Shown: piece after piece, positions 23,949 to 32,882 of the stretch | Position numbering within the stretch: the first letter of the stretch is position 1 | Layout: each line of letters begins with the position of its first letter | Source of the DNA: JBBPZK01 sp965219175 | Lineage (GTDB): Bacteria > Actinomycetota > Rubrobacteria > Rubrobacterales > Rubrobacteraceae | DNA: 64,000 nucleotides | Assembly (NCBI GenBank): GCA_965219175.1 | Contig: CBDCNI010000001.1 | Coordinates: 1,612,001 to 1,676,000, forward strand | Direction: 5' to 3' | The notes under the pieces: model-generated | Told to the model about the DNA's origin: nothing | The model's database searches: none | What the model saw: the letters and a program-made list of their open reading frames with translations, nothing else | Position numbers and translations under genes: made by a program

Positions 23949-25415
23949 TCAATCCTTCCAGAAGGCGGGGGAGAAGAGGGCGAGGGCCGTCAGGACTTCG
24001 AGGCGTCCGAGCAGCATGCAGAGGGTGAGGATTATGCGGCCGAAGTGGTCCACGGCGCCGAAACTTTCTGTGGCTCCGACCTGATCCAGGCCCGGACCTA
24101 CCACGTTTAGCGTCGCCGCGACCGCCGAGAGCGAGGAGATGAGCGAGAGTTGCGGCTGGACGGCGATCACCAACGAGGCGACGATGAAAGTGAGGATCCA
24201 GGCGGCGAAAAGCCCCAGGACTGCGACCCTGGTAGATTCGGGGATGACGCGATCCCCGATCTTGAGCGGCGTAACGGCTTGTGGGTGGATGCTCCGCAGC
24301 AGGTCCGTGAGGATGGTCCGGAAGACTATGATAATCCGGATGACTTTCATCCCTCCGGCCGTGGAGCCGGCGCAACCTCCGACGAACATGAGCAGCAGCA
24401 CGGCGAACTTCGCCCCCGTGTCCCACTTGTCGTAGTCCGCCGTTATAAAGCCGGTCGTCGTGATGACGCTCGTCACGTCGAAGGCGGAGTACCGGAAAGC
24501 CTGGCCCCACGAGTCGCCGTAAGATCCCTCGATGATCAGAATTCCCCACACGAACAACACGCCTGCCACCAGGATGCCGACGTAAGCCATCAACTCCCGA
24601 TCCAGCAATACCTTCAAGCTGCGCTGCGTGTATAGGAGGTAGTAAACGGCGAAAGAGACCGCCGAGAGTGCCATGAAAACTATGAGGACGATCTCTATGG
24701 CGACCGAGTGGTAGTAGCCGATTGAGTCCGTCCTGTCGCTGAAACCGCCGGTGGCGATGGTGGTGAAGGTATGGATGACGGCGTCGTAGAGCCCCATCCC
24801 GGCGGCGAGCAGGGCGACCACCTCGGAGGCTGAGAGGACCAGGTAGACGACGAGGAGCGCCTTGGCGGTGTCGGCGATGCGCGGCGTGAGCCTGGTCTGG
24901 CCGATGCCGGAGACCTCCGCGGACAGGAGCCGCGCCGCCCCGAAGCCGAGCACCGGGGCCACGGCCACGAAGAGAACCACGATCCCTATTCCTCCGAGCC
25001 ACTGGGTCATGCTGCGCCAGAACAGGATGGACGGCGTCTGGGCTTCGATGTTCGAGAGGAGAGTCGCGCCCGCCGTCGTGAAGCCGCTCATCGCCTCGAA
25101 GGTCGAGTCTATGGGGTTCGAGAACGTGCCTTCGAGTAGGAAAGGTATTCCGCCGAGGACCGCCGAGAGGACCCAGGCGAGCGTAACCGAGAACAGCACA
25201 TCCCGGTTCGAGACGAACTCCAGCGCCCTTCTCGAGGCGGGCCGCGTGACCCGAAATACCAAAGCCCCGACTGCCATCATGGCTGCGGACGGCAAGAAGA
25301 AGCTAGGCCACGAGCCGTCGGCGTAGGCCACGGATAGCACGAGCGGGACCAGCAGTGAGACGCCTATGGCGAGCATCACGCCCGCGTTGATCCTCATGAT
25401 GATTCTAGGGTTCAT
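23949..25415 (-). CDS. trkH: TrkH-family potassium uptake channel subunit, copy 1
   Basis: The pore-forming subunit of a Trk potassium uptake system, 488 residues with four membrane-pore-membrane units. Pore-loop segments are visible in order: SGFTTAGAT, TIATGGFS, ITTTGFITAD and NVVGPGL, each with the filter glycine. Frame stays open to 25592, but ATG at 25415 starts right before the first membrane helix and lies 11 bases after the stop of the second trkH. It is the last gene of the leftward trkA-trkH-trkH operon and should act with the TrkA at 26876. Confidence 0.92.
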   Translation of the reverse strand: MNPRIIMRINAGVMLAIGVSLLVPLVLSVAYADGSWPSFFLPSAAMMAVGALVFRVTRPASRRALEFVSNRDVLFSVTLAWVLSAVLGGIPFLLEGTFSNPIDSTFEAMSGFTTAGATLLSNIEAQTPSILFWRSMTQWLGGIGIVVLFVAVAPVLGFGAARLLSAEVSGIGQTRLTPRIADTAKALLVVYLVLSASEVVALLAAGMGLYDAVIHTFTTIATGGFSDRTDSIGYYHSVAIEIVLIVFMALSAVSFAVYYLLYTQRSLKVLLDRELMAYVGILVAGVLFVWGILIIEGSYGDSWGQAFRYSAFDVTSVITTTGFITADYDKWDTGAKFAVLLLMFVGGCAGSTAGGMKVIRIIIVFRTILTDLLRSIHPQAVTPLKIGDRVIPESTRVAVLGLFAAWILTFIVASLVIAVQPQLSLISSLSAVAATLNVVGPGLDQVGATESFGAVDHFGRIILTLCMLLGRLEVLTALALFSPAFWKD

Positions 25416-25426
25416 GGCCGGGTATT

Positions 25427-26872
25427 CTAGCCGCGCCAGAACGAAGGTGTAAGTACCACGAGGACGGTAAATAATTCCAGCCGCCCGAGCAGCATGAATA
25501 CGGTGAGCGTCAGCCTGGCGGTCGCGGGCAGCCCGGCGTAAAACTGAGCCTCGCCGACCGGACCTAGAAAAGTCCCCGTGATGTTGAGGCACGCGAACGT
25601 GGCGCCCAGAGAGTCGCCTATCGGGACGCCGTGGAGGGCGATGAGAAGAGTGCCGACGAGCAGGGTGGCGACGTAGACGAAAAAGAACCCGAGGACGGAC
25701 GCTCTAACACTCTCGGGCATGACTTTATCCCGAAGCCTGAGCGGGGTGATCGCCTGTGGGTGGACCATGTGGAAGACTTGCTGGCGGGCGTTGGCGGCGA
25801 GCAGTATCGTTCTTACCACTTTGATCCCACCGCACGTAGACCCCGCGCAGCCGCCGATAGCCATCATCGTCAGCAACAACCCGTGGGAAAGCGGGTCCCA
25901 TCCGTTCCAGTCCGCCGTACTGAAAGCCGTCCCCGTAAGGAGGCTTACGCTCTGAAACAGCGCCTCCCTAAAAGAGGTCACGAGTGAATTGTGGTAGTCG
26001 AAAGCATAAAGGGATACGGTCATGATGGCGGTCGCGCCCGCTACTATACTGAGGTAGACTCGAAGCTCCGGGTTGCCGGAGACCTGGCCGAGCCTCCCGC
26101 GGGCCGCCTGAAAATAAAGCGCGTAGTTCACCCCGGAGAGGAGCATCGTAACCGCAACGGCCAGCTCTATGGGCCATGAGTCGAAAGCCGCTATAGAGTC
26201 GGAGCGTGTCGAGTACCCGCCCGTCGAGACGGCGGTCAGGGCGTGGTTCACGGCGTCGAAGATCCCCATCCCGGCCACGAGCAGGGCGATGATGCCGGTG
26301 GCGGTCAAGGTCAGGTAGACGTAGGCCAGGGTCTTGGCCGTTTCACTGATACGCGGCGTGAGACGCTCCGCCACGGGGTTCGCGACTTCGGCAGAGTAGA
26401 GTTGGGAGGCGCCGAAGCCTATGAGCGGTCCGATCGCGACGAAGAGCAAGACTATGCCGATGCCGCCGGTCCACTGGCAGAGGCTCCGCCACAACAGCAG
26501 CGAGGGCGCAACGTTCTCCGGGGTCGTTATCGTCGAGGCTCCTGTGGTCGTGAACCCGGCCATCGCCTCGAAGAAAGCATTTGCCGGAGACATCAGGCCG
26601 GAGAGTAAGTAGGGGAGCGAGCCGAGAGCGGCGACGGAGCACCATCCGAGAACTACTATCAGGAACACGTCCTGGATGGAGGAGTTGGCGCCCCGGTCGC
26701 GGGTCGCGAAAAAGAGAAGGGTTCCGCCCAGTCCCGCGCCGAGGGCCGGCAGCCCTAGCGAGATCGTCGTCCCGTCTCCGGCGAAGAGGGAGAAGACAGC
26801 GGGGATCAGCATGACGCTGCCGGCGGCGGCTACCACGATCCCGAGCGCGCTCGCTATGACCTTTGGGTGCAT
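25427..26872 (-). CDS. trkH: TrkH-family potassium uptake channel subunit, copy 2, altered filter
   Basis: A 481-residue paralogue of the downstream TrkH with the same four-repeat plan. Pore-loop segments are AGFTTTGAS, AVSTGGYS, LTGTAFSTAD and NITGTFLG. In the third loop the filter glycine of the TTTGF motif is replaced by alanine (Ala316 in TGTAF), and the fourth loop reads TGTF rather than VGPG. Ion selectivity or conductance may therefore differ from copy 1. It lies three bases after the trkA stop, so it is certainly in the same operon. Whether the two copies form hetero- or homodimers cannot be told. Confidence 0.9.
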   Translation of the reverse strand: MHPKVIASALGIVVAAAGSVMLIPAVFSLFAGDGTTISLGLPALGAGLGGTLLFFATRDRGANSSIQDVFLIVVLGWCSVAALGSLPYLLSGLMSPANAFFEAMAGFTTTGASTITTPENVAPSLLLWRSLCQWTGGIGIVLLFVAIGPLIGFGASQLYSAEVANPVAERLTPRISETAKTLAYVYLTLTATGIIALLVAGMGIFDAVNHALTAVSTGGYSTRSDSIAAFDSWPIELAVAVTMLLSGVNYALYFQAARGRLGQVSGNPELRVYLSIVAGATAIMTVSLYAFDYHNSLVTSFREALFQSVSLLTGTAFSTADWNGWDPLSHGLLLTMMAIGGCAGSTCGGIKVVRTILLAANARQQVFHMVHPQAITPLRLRDKVMPESVRASVLGFFFVYVATLLVGTLLIALHGVPIGDSLGATFACLNITGTFLGPVGEAQFYAGLPATARLTLTVFMLLGRLELFTVLVVLTPSFWRG

Positions 26873-26875
26873 CCT

Positions 26876-28210
26876 TTAGGAGGCGAAGAGGCGTTCCACC
26901 TCACCCACCGCCGAGTCAACGGCGAAGACAACCGCGTCGTCTCCGCCCTTTAGTATCTCGTCGCCGGTTGGGATGACTACTTCCCCGTCGCGGAGTATCG
27001 CCCCGACTATGGCGTCTCTTGGGAAGCCCACTTTGGAGAGTGGACGGCCGGAGACGCGGCACTTCTCCGGGACCCTGAGCTCTATCATCTCGGCGCCGCT
27101 CTCCAGGAGCGTGACGGCGACGATCTCGCCCTTACGGATGAACCGGAGGATCGCGCTGGCCGTTATGAGCCTCGGAGAGATGGCGACGTCCACCCCGAGA
27201 GCTTCCGAGAGAGGCGCGAACTCGGTCCGGCTCACTATGGAGACCGTGTTCTTGGCCCCGAGTTGCTTGGCGTACATCACCGCCAGGAGGTTCGCCCGGT
27301 CATCCCCGGTGGCGGCGATAAACGCATCCGCCCTGTCCACCCTCTCCTGGAGCAGGAAGTCGCGAGAGACTCCCTCGTCGTGGAGTACGAGCCCTTTCTT
27401 GAGGCGGGAAGCCGCGTACTGGGCTCTAGCTTCGTCTTTCTCGACGACCTTGACGGAGATGCCTTCAGCCTCCAGTAGCAGGGCGAGGCGCAACCCGATG
27501 CTCCCTCCGCCGAAGATCATCACCTCCTTGACCTCATGGGTGTCGACCGCCACGGATCTAACAACCTGCCGGATGCTCCGGCTCTCACTGATCAGGAAAA
27601 CGTGGTCGCCCGTTTCGAGCTCTGTGTCGCCGCTGGGTACTATAGTCTCGCCGTTTCTGACTGCCCCGATCACCAGGCTTCCTTTCGGCAATTCCACCTC
27701 CTTGACTGCTTTTCCGGCGGCCGGAGAGTCTGCTTTGAGCACCACCTCGGCGACTTCTATGGCGTCCTCGGCGAAGCCTTCCACGGCGATAGCTCCCGGA
27801 ACCCGGAGGGCGTCCCGGATCTCCTCGGCCGCCGCTCGTTCGGTGTGGATGACGAAGTCGATGCCGAGCACGTCCTTTGCGAACGCCTCTTTCGAGTCGT
27901 AGTAGTCCGGGTTTCGGATGCGGGCGACCGTGCGTTTGACGCCCTGCGCTTTGGCGACCAAACAGGCCGTGATGTTAACCTCGTCGGAGTTCGTAACGGC
28001 GATCAGGAGGTCCGCCTTCCTGGTCCCGACTTCGGAGAGGAGCTTCGGGCTCGCCCCGTTTCCCTGCATCACCAGGGCGTCCAGTTGCTCTGAGGCACGG
28101 CCAACCAGCCTCTCGTCCTGGTCCACCACTATAACGTCGTGGCCTTCCCGCGAGAGCATCTGGGCCGTGTTGAACCCTACTTCACCGGCTCCGACTATAA
28201 AGACCCGCAT
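26876..28210 (-). CDS. trkA: Trk potassium uptake regulatory subunit TrkA
   Basis: A 444-residue cytoplasmic gating subunit made of two TrkA_N/TrkA_C (RCK) halves. Each half starts with a Rossmann nucleotide-binding motif: GAGEVGFNTAQML at about residue 7 and GGGSIGLRLALLLEAEG near 234. Acidic residues at the ends of the second strands (VVDQD and VVEKD) fit NAD(H)/ATP binding. It opens the leftward operon and is followed by two trkH genes, with which it would form the channel complex. In the 115 bases upstream a TAGAAT box on the minus strand is a plausible -10. Confidence 0.93.
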   Translation of the reverse strand: MRVFIVGAGEVGFNTAQMLSREGHDVIVVDQDERLVGRASEQLDALVMQGNGASPKLLSEVGTRKADLLIAVTNSDEVNITACLVAKAQGVKRTVARIRNPDYYDSKEAFAKDVLGIDFVIHTERAAAEEIRDALRVPGAIAVEGFAEDAIEVAEVVLKADSPAAGKAVKEVELPKGSLVIGAVRNGETIVPSGDTELETGDHVFLISESRSIRQVVRSVAVDTHEVKEVMIFGGGSIGLRLALLLEAEGISVKVVEKDEARAQYAASRLKKGLVLHDEGVSRDFLLQERVDRADAFIAATGDDRANLLAVMYAKQLGAKNTVSIVSRTEFAPLSEALGVDVAISPRLITASAILRFIRKGEIVAVTLLESGAEMIELRVPEKCRVSGRPLSKVGFPRDAIVGAILRDGEVVIPTGDEILKGGDDAVVFAVDSAVGEVERLFAS

Positions 28211-28325
28211 AGGTCAGCAAACTCTCCTCTTGGTCGGCTCCCGGTGACACCCGGAAACTACTACTCAGATCACAGAGACTATTCTACGCCTAACCGGAGA
28301 ATTGTCCGTGCCGGACGCCGCAAGT

Positions 28326-29378
28326 TCAGGTGGACAGAGACCTTGCGAGTCCTGCTATGGCTCCCGGATAGCGGTACTGGAGGCCCATGTGCGTACCCTC
28401 GAACAACTCCAACTCGTGCTCGATCCCGAGGAGATCTAACTCCCCGCTGAACGCCTGCGCCCCGAGGTCGAGATAGTATTCGTCGGAGCGACCGGCGTCC
28501 AGATAGATGTGCTTCAGGCTCGCCAGCGCCTCCCCGCGCTCCGGTGCGATCCGAACCGGATCCCACGCCAGCCACCTCTCCCACACCTCTTCGTCCAGGC
28601 GGCCGGTCGTGGTCTCGAACGGCATAACCGCCTTGCCGGGCTCGTTCTCATCCGGAGAGTAGCAGGCTCCCATCGCGTAACTGTTTAGAGGCGCGCCGTG
28701 GAGGCCGAAGTCGAGCCTCTCCGCCGCCCGGAACCTCTCGAAGAAGACTTCCCAAGATCCCTCGAAATGGTCGCGCAGGATGCGTGCCGTCTGCGGAAAC
28801 TCAGGTTGGTAGCAGGTCTCGAAGAGCGCGTCCCCGGCGTGAGAGGCGAGCCCTCCAAAAACGTCGGGCCGCAGCATCGGGACCACCATCGCCCCGTAGC
28901 CACCGCTCGATTTGCCGGTGAGCCCCCGATGATCCCGGCTGGCGGCCGTCGGGTAGAGGCTATCCACGAACGGAACCACCTCGTCGCAGAGGTAGTCCAT
29001 GTAGCGTCCCGTGGAGGCCGAGTTGATGAACTGCGATCCTCCGTAAGAAGTCCACGCATCCGCGAAGACGACGATTGCGGGCGGACATTCGCCGGACGTA
29101 AAAAGCTCGTCCACACGTTCGATCACGGTCGGCTCGAACGCGGAGCGGTTGAGCCACATATCCAACTGCCCGGTCATCCCCTGAATAATGTAGACCGACG
29201 CGTACTGTCCGCCCTCGTCTATACCCGGCGGCACGTAGACGTACAGCGGCCGACGCGCCGGGTCTCCCAGAGGGTTGTCCGACAGGACTTCCGACTCGAC
29301 GACCAGCGTGTCCAGCCGGCCGCGCATCGGACGGCTCCAGGGAGGGCCGGTCGCCCCTTCGACCTGTTTGAGTGCCAC
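28326..29378 (-). CDS. esterase-family alpha/beta hydrolase
   Basis: A 350-residue protein of the putative esterase (esterase D / mycolyltransferase-like) branch of alpha/beta hydrolases. The nucleophile elbow is GKSSGG with Ser157 as likely nucleophile; a C-terminal histidine in FEGTHMGLQYR would complete the triad, with an Asp in DAGRSDEYY. It has no signal peptide, so it probably acts inside the cell. GTG at 29378 follows the sucD stop by one base, placing it in the sucC-sucD transcript, an unusual partner for TCA-cycle genes. Substrate unknown. Confidence 0.85.
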   Translation of the reverse strand: MALKQVEGATGPPWSRPMRGRLDTLVVESEVLSDNPLGDPARRPLYVYVPPGIDEGGQYASVYIIQGMTGQLDMWLNRSAFEPTVIERVDELFTSGECPPAIVVFADAWTSYGGSQFINSASTGRYMDYLCDEVVPFVDSLYPTAASRDHRGLTGKSSGGYGAMVVPMLRPDVFGGLASHAGDALFETCYQPEFPQTARILRDHFEGSWEVFFERFRAAERLDFGLHGAPLNSYAMGACYSPDENEPGKAVMPFETTTGRLDEEVWERWLAWDPVRIAPERGEALASLKHIYLDAGRSDEYYLDLGAQAFSGELDLLGIEHELELFEGTHMGLQYRYPGAIAGLARSLST

Positions 29379-29379
29379 G

Positions 29380-30249
29380 TTAGCCGAGGATCTCCGCCAC
29401 GATCTCCCCGACTTCCGTCGGATTGGTCGCCGCCCGGATGCCCGCCTTTTGCAAAGCCTGGCTCTTCGCCTCGGCGGTGCTCTCGCCGCCGGAGACTATG
29501 GCGCCGGCGTGGCCCATCGTCTTGCCCTCGGGGGCGGTGAAGCCTGCTATGTAGGCGACCACGGGGGTCTTCATCTCGCCCTGGATATATTCGGCGGCGA
29601 GTTGTTCGGCGTTGCCGCCAATCTCCCCGACCATCACGACGCACTCAGTGTCCGGGTCTGCCTCGAACTTCTCAAGGATCTCGATGAAGTTCGTGCCGAT
29701 GATCGGGTCGCCACCGATGCCGACGGCCGTTGACTGGCCGATGCCGCGTCCGGTTAGCTCGCCGACGATCTGGTACGTCAACGTGCCGCTTCGGGAGACG
29801 ATCCCGACGTTCCCCGGTGTGAAGATGTCGCGCGGCATGATCGAGACGTTCGATTTCTCGGGCGAGAGGACGCCCGGACAGTTCGGCCCGATGAGCGTCG
29901 CATCCTTTAGCCGCATGTAGTTTGACACTTTGAGCATGTCGTGGACCGGCACGCCTTCGGTGATGCAGCAGATTGTCTCTACCCCGGCGTCAAGCGCCTC
30001 GAAAATGGCATCGGCGGCGAAGGGCGGCGGCACGAAGATCACACCGGCGTTCGCCCCAGTCTCCTCGACCGCCTCCTCGACGGTGTTGAAGATTGGCACG
30101 CTTTCGTGCTCCTGTCCGCCCTTGCCGGGCGTTACCCCGGCGACCACGTTTGTCCCGCTTTCGAGCATCCGTCCGGTGTGGAACGCGCCCTCCCGGCCGG
30201 TTACTCCCTGCACCACGAGGCGCGTGCTTTCGTCTACGAGTATCGCCAC
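29380..30249 (-). CDS. sucD: succinyl-CoA synthetase alpha subunit
   Basis: Works with SucC to convert succinyl-CoA to succinate with formation of ATP or GTP in the TCA cycle. The 289-residue protein has the CoA-binding start VVQGVTGREGAFHT and the phosphohistidine loop GHAGAIVSGG. It lies three bases after sucC. In the methylmalonyl-CoA route encoded 8 kb away, succinyl-CoA is the product, so this enzyme would consume it. Confidence 0.96.
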   Translation of the reverse strand: MAILVDESTRLVVQGVTGREGAFHTGRMLESGTNVVAGVTPGKGGQEHESVPIFNTVEEAVEETGANAGVIFVPPPFAADAIFEALDAGVETICCITEGVPVHDMLKVSNYMRLKDATLIGPNCPGVLSPEKSNVSIMPRDIFTPGNVGIVSRSGTLTYQIVGELTGRGIGQSTAVGIGGDPIIGTNFIEILEKFEADPDTECVVMVGEIGGNAEQLAAEYIQGEMKTPVVAYIAGFTAPEGKTMGHAGAIVSGGESTAEAKSQALQKAGIRAATNPTEVGEIVAEILG

Positions 30250-30252
30250 TTT

Positions 30253-31404
30253 CTATCGTCCTCCGTCCCGCGCGAGCTCCACGGCCCGGCGGGCCGCATC
30301 CAGCATCGTCTCTTCAGTGTGTACGTTCTCCGGCGTGTTCTCAGCCAGTATTTGCCGACCTTCGACGGCGTTTGTGCCGTCTAGCCGGACGACTATGGGC
30401 AGCTCTATGCCCGTCCGCTCTATCGCCGAGAGCAGGCCGCGGGCGACCTCATCGCCGCGGGTGATTCCGCCGAAGATGTTGAACAACACGCTCTTGACCT
30501 GTCGGTTGGACGTAACGATATCCAGAGCAGTGGAGATCTTCTCGGCGTCAGCCCCACCCCCGACGTCGCAGAAGTTGGCCGGCTCGCCGCCCGCCTGGGC
30601 GACCACGTCCAGCGTGCTCATCACCAGCCCCGCCCCGTTTCCGAGGATGCCGACGTCTCCGTCGAGCTTGACGTACTGCAGCCCGACCTCCAGCGCCCGC
30701 TGCTCTTCGGGATCGGCCGCCTCTTCGTCGTGCAGTTCCGCGATGTCCTTATGGCGGTAGAGGCTATCGTTATCCACCGTGACCTTCGAGTCGAGCGTCA
30801 GGACCCTTCCGTCGGCGGTGACGACGAGCGGGTTGATCTCCACCAGGCTCGCATCCAAACCCTCAAACGCCTTGTACAGGTTCATCAACGTCCGGCTAAC
30901 CCCCTTCGCCGCGTCACCTTCCAGACCGGCGGCGAAGACGACCTCGCGCACCTGGTAGGGTAGAAGCCCGACCAGCGGGTCCACGTGGAGCCGGACTATC
31001 GCGTCCGGGTTCGTCTCAGCCACTTCTTCTATCTCCACGCCGCCCTCGGTAGAGAACAGGATGAGAGGTTTCTTCGCCGTCCGGTCCACCGTGATCGAGA
31101 GGTAGAATTCTCGCTCTATCTCCGCGCCACCTTCGATATATACCTGCCGGACGGTGTGGCCGCGGATATCCATGCCGAGGATTTGCTCCGCCGCCGACTC
31201 CGCCTCCTCGGGACTTTTAACGACCTTGATACCGCCTGCCTTACCACGACCGCCGGTCAGGACCTGCGCCTTTATGGCGACCGTCCCCCCGATCCTCTCC
31301 GCCGCGTCCCGCGCTTCATCCGGCGTCGAGGCGATGACGCCCTCCAGCGTTTCGAGACCGTACTTCCCGAGCAGTTCCTTACCCTGATACTCGTAGAGAT
31401 CCAA
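30253..31404 (-). CDS. sucC: succinyl-CoA synthetase beta subunit
   Basis: The ATP-grasp subunit of succinyl-CoA synthetase, 383 residues. Recognisable parts are the N-terminal MDLYEYQGKELL, AQVLTGGRGKAGG in the nucleotide site, EINPLV and the C-terminal FNIFGGITRGDEVA. Start TTG at 31404 with GGAG nine bases upstream. First gene of sucC-sucD-esterase. A TATAAT box on the minus strand at 31449-31444 would start the transcript about 33 bases before the gene. Confidence 0.96.
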   Translation of the reverse strand: MDLYEYQGKELLGKYGLETLEGVIASTPDEARDAAERIGGTVAIKAQVLTGGRGKAGGIKVVKSPEEAESAAEQILGMDIRGHTVRQVYIEGGAEIEREFYLSITVDRTAKKPLILFSTEGGVEIEEVAETNPDAIVRLHVDPLVGLLPYQVREVVFAAGLEGDAAKGVSRTLMNLYKAFEGLDASLVEINPLVVTADGRVLTLDSKVTVDNDSLYRHKDIAELHDEEAADPEEQRALEVGLQYVKLDGDVGILGNGAGLVMSTLDVVAQAGGEPANFCDVGGGADAEKISTALDIVTSNRQVKSVLFNIFGGITRGDEVARGLLSAIERTGIELPIVVRLDGTNAVEGRQILAENTPENVHTEETMLDAARRAVELARDGGR

Positions 31405-31443
31405 ACCAAAGCTCCAAGCAAAAGCCCAATATGACGGGGAGAG

Positions 31444-31449
31444 ATTATA
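31444..31449 (-). promoter_or_regulatory. -10 element of the sucCD operon
   Basis: A perfect TATAAT on the minus strand, about 40 bases upstream of sucC. A matching -35 is not clear. Confidence 0.5.
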
Positions 31450-31599
31450 TAGGAGTAGAACGGACCGATTTGGACTACAGCCTCTTACCCAAAAGAACGA
31501 AGCTCCTCAAAGGTGGGACGCCGCTACGGACCTCTGCTGTAGATGTGCGAGAATACAGATTAGTGAGCGCGGTCATGACGGGAGAGTGGGACTTAGGGA

Positions 31600-31851
31600 G
31601 TGGCTGAGTATGGGAGAGTAAGGTTCTCTCGGCATGCTCGGCGGGGAATGGCGAAGAGGAAGATCAATGAGGCGCAGGTGTTGATGACGATCAGAGAGCC
31701 GGACGAAGTGGCCTATAGTCAGGGCAAATGGGAGGCGAGGCGCATGACCGGGATCGGCAACACGATCACCGTGCATTATGCAGAGGTCTCCGAGGAAGAG
31801 ATAGTAGTAGCTTCGGTGAGAAGGCGCCAGGGAAGGAAGTCAGGGCAATGA
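31600..31851 (+). CDS. DUF4258-family small protein (toxin-like)
   Basis: An 83-residue basic protein of the DUF4258 type: RFSRHARRGMAKRKI near the start, a central strand VAYSQGKWEARR and a final VVASVRRRQG. The fold is thought to be RelE/BrnT-like, and such proteins are often next to DUF2283 partners. Start GTG at 31600; a clear Shine-Dalgarno is lacking. Its TGA overlaps the ATG of the DUF2283 gene (ATGA), so the two are translated as a unit. A toxin role is inference from the basic composition and pairing. Confidence 0.75.
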   Translation: MAEYGRVRFSRHARRGMAKRKINEAQVLMTIREPDEVAYSQGKWEARRMTGIGNTITVHYAEVSEEEIVVASVRRRQGRKSGQ

Positions 31852-32201
31852 AGCTCCAGTATGACGAAGAGGTAGACGTCCTCTATCTGGACCTGGAACA
31901 CGAAGACGCCGAAGTGGAGGATACGCTGGATTTCGCGGACGGCGTCTTCCTAGACGTGGACGAGGAGAGCGTAATACTCGGTATAGAGTTCATCTCCTCG
32001 GAAGCTTTCAGGAGATTTGTACAGGAGCGGGAGCTACCTACCGACATCATGGCATGGCTGAACGGTGAGGCCCTGAGAATACTATTCCATCCTGAGCCTT
32101 CTATTGGCCGAGAGATCGGGAAGGTGCATGCCCCGAGCTTGGTGGCAGGTTCGAAGGAGCACGACACCGATAACGCGGAGGAACAAAGAGCCAGACGGTA
32201 G
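31848..32201 (+). CDS. DUF2283-family small acidic protein (antitoxin-like)
   Basis: A 117-residue protein starting with a DUF2283 domain (residues 1-65: MKLQYDEEVDVLYLDLE, DGVFLDVDEESVILGIEF), strongly acidic and complementary to the basic DUF4258 partner. The C-terminal 50 residues extend beyond the usual 60-80-residue DUF2283 length. ATG at 31848 overlaps the partner's stop. The longer open frame that begins at 31728 runs inside the DUF4258 gene and is not real. A rho-independent terminator follows 69 bases after its stop. Confidence 0.78.
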   Translation: MKLQYDEEVDVLYLDLEHEDAEVEDTLDFADGVFLDVDEESVILGIEFISSEAFRRFVQERELPTDIMAWLNGEALRILFHPEPSIGREIGKVHAPSLVAGSKEHDTDNAEEQRARR

Positions 32202-32260
32202 AATGAGGGCTGCTGTCGGCCCCATCTGGCAGCTATCACCTCGAAGAGCCGACTCTCTAG

Positions 32261-32815
32261 CTAACGCCGCCCAACTCCTGTTGGGTTTTTGGGGGGCCGG
32301 AGAGCGTAGCTGAAAGACCACAGAAAGTCTACAGCGAGCACGACCGTCCATCCTTGCGCGGTGCCGATCAGTGCTCCGGTTCGGCTCGGGTCCCCGACGA
32401 AGACGACGCCGCCCAAGAGTAATGAGCAGCCTACCGCCCACGCCAGCAGATGCCGCGCCCACTGGCGGCGCTCGCGGCGTGCGTGTTCGGGTCCGGTTTT
32501 GGGTGGACGTGGTGGAAGCAGACCTCCGGAGAATCGGTGGGCGAATCGAGCGTCTGCCCAACGCACCATCGAATGACCGAAAGCTACGGAGACACCGAGG
32601 TAGATCGCAGCAAGCCCGTGCGCGAAATCTGCTTCACCTCCCCCGTAACGCAGGTCGAGCGCCGAGACCAAGAGTAAGGTCAGGTCCACCAGCGGAACGC
32701 AGATGAGCAGCGCCGCGCCCAACCGTGGACGATGCAACAGGTACCGCACGATGAGTCCGGCGAGCAAAAATACCCAGAAACCTACCTCACAAGCGACAAT
32801 AACAGCGTAGATCAA
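32261..32815 (-). CDS. membrane protein of unknown function, divergent from a TetR gene
   Basis: A 184-residue protein with five or so hydrophobic segments: about 2-25, 32-52, 66-82, 122-142 and 150-168, separated by a basic loop near 95-118. I do not recognise a family. TTG at 32815 is preceded by AAAGGTGA. It is transcribed divergently from a TetR-type regulator 67 bases away, and the shared space carries a duplicated operator-like sequence, so it is the likely target of that regulator. Its last codons overlap the terminator of the DUF2283 gene. Confidence 0.75.
   Translation of the reverse strand: MIYAVIVACEVGFWVFLLAGLIVRYLLHRPRLGAALLICVPLVDLTLLLVSALDLRYGGGEADFAHGLAAIYLGVSVAFGHSMVRWADARFAHRFSGGLLPPRPPKTGPEHARRERRQWARHLLAWAVGCSLLLGGVVFVGDPSRTGALIGTAQGWTVVLAVDFLWSFSYALRPPKNPTGVGRR
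32270..32290 (+). terminator. rho-independent terminator of the DUF4258/DUF2283 operon
   Basis: CCCAAC-TCCT-GTTGGG followed by TTTTT: a perfect six-pair GC-rich stem with a four-base loop and T-run. It lies inside the 3' end of the opposite-strand membrane-protein gene. Confidence 0.85.
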
Positions 32816-32835
32816 AACGAATCACCTTTCAAAAT

Positions 32836-32880
32836 ACAGTTGTGCTATAAAAGTTAAGATAACACAACTGTGCTATAAAA
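32836..32880. promoter_or_regulatory. duplicated operator/promoter between TetR and membrane-protein genes
   Basis: TGTGCTATAAAA occurs at 32841-32852 and 32869-32880, a 28-base period. Overlapping these, ACAGTTGT (32836-32843) and ACAACTGT (32864-32871) are exact reverse complements, so the region has both direct and inverted symmetry. The second TATAAA (32874-32879) would serve as -10 for the TetR gene. This is the pattern expected of an autoregulated TetR-family operator. Confidence 0.6.
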
Positions 32881-32882
32881 TA

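Noticed and set aside
23917..25002. 361-residue minus-strand ORF
   Set aside because: It overlaps the trkH gene in another frame on the same strand and is Arg/His/Gly-rich without any domain, typical of a shadow frame in high-GC DNA.
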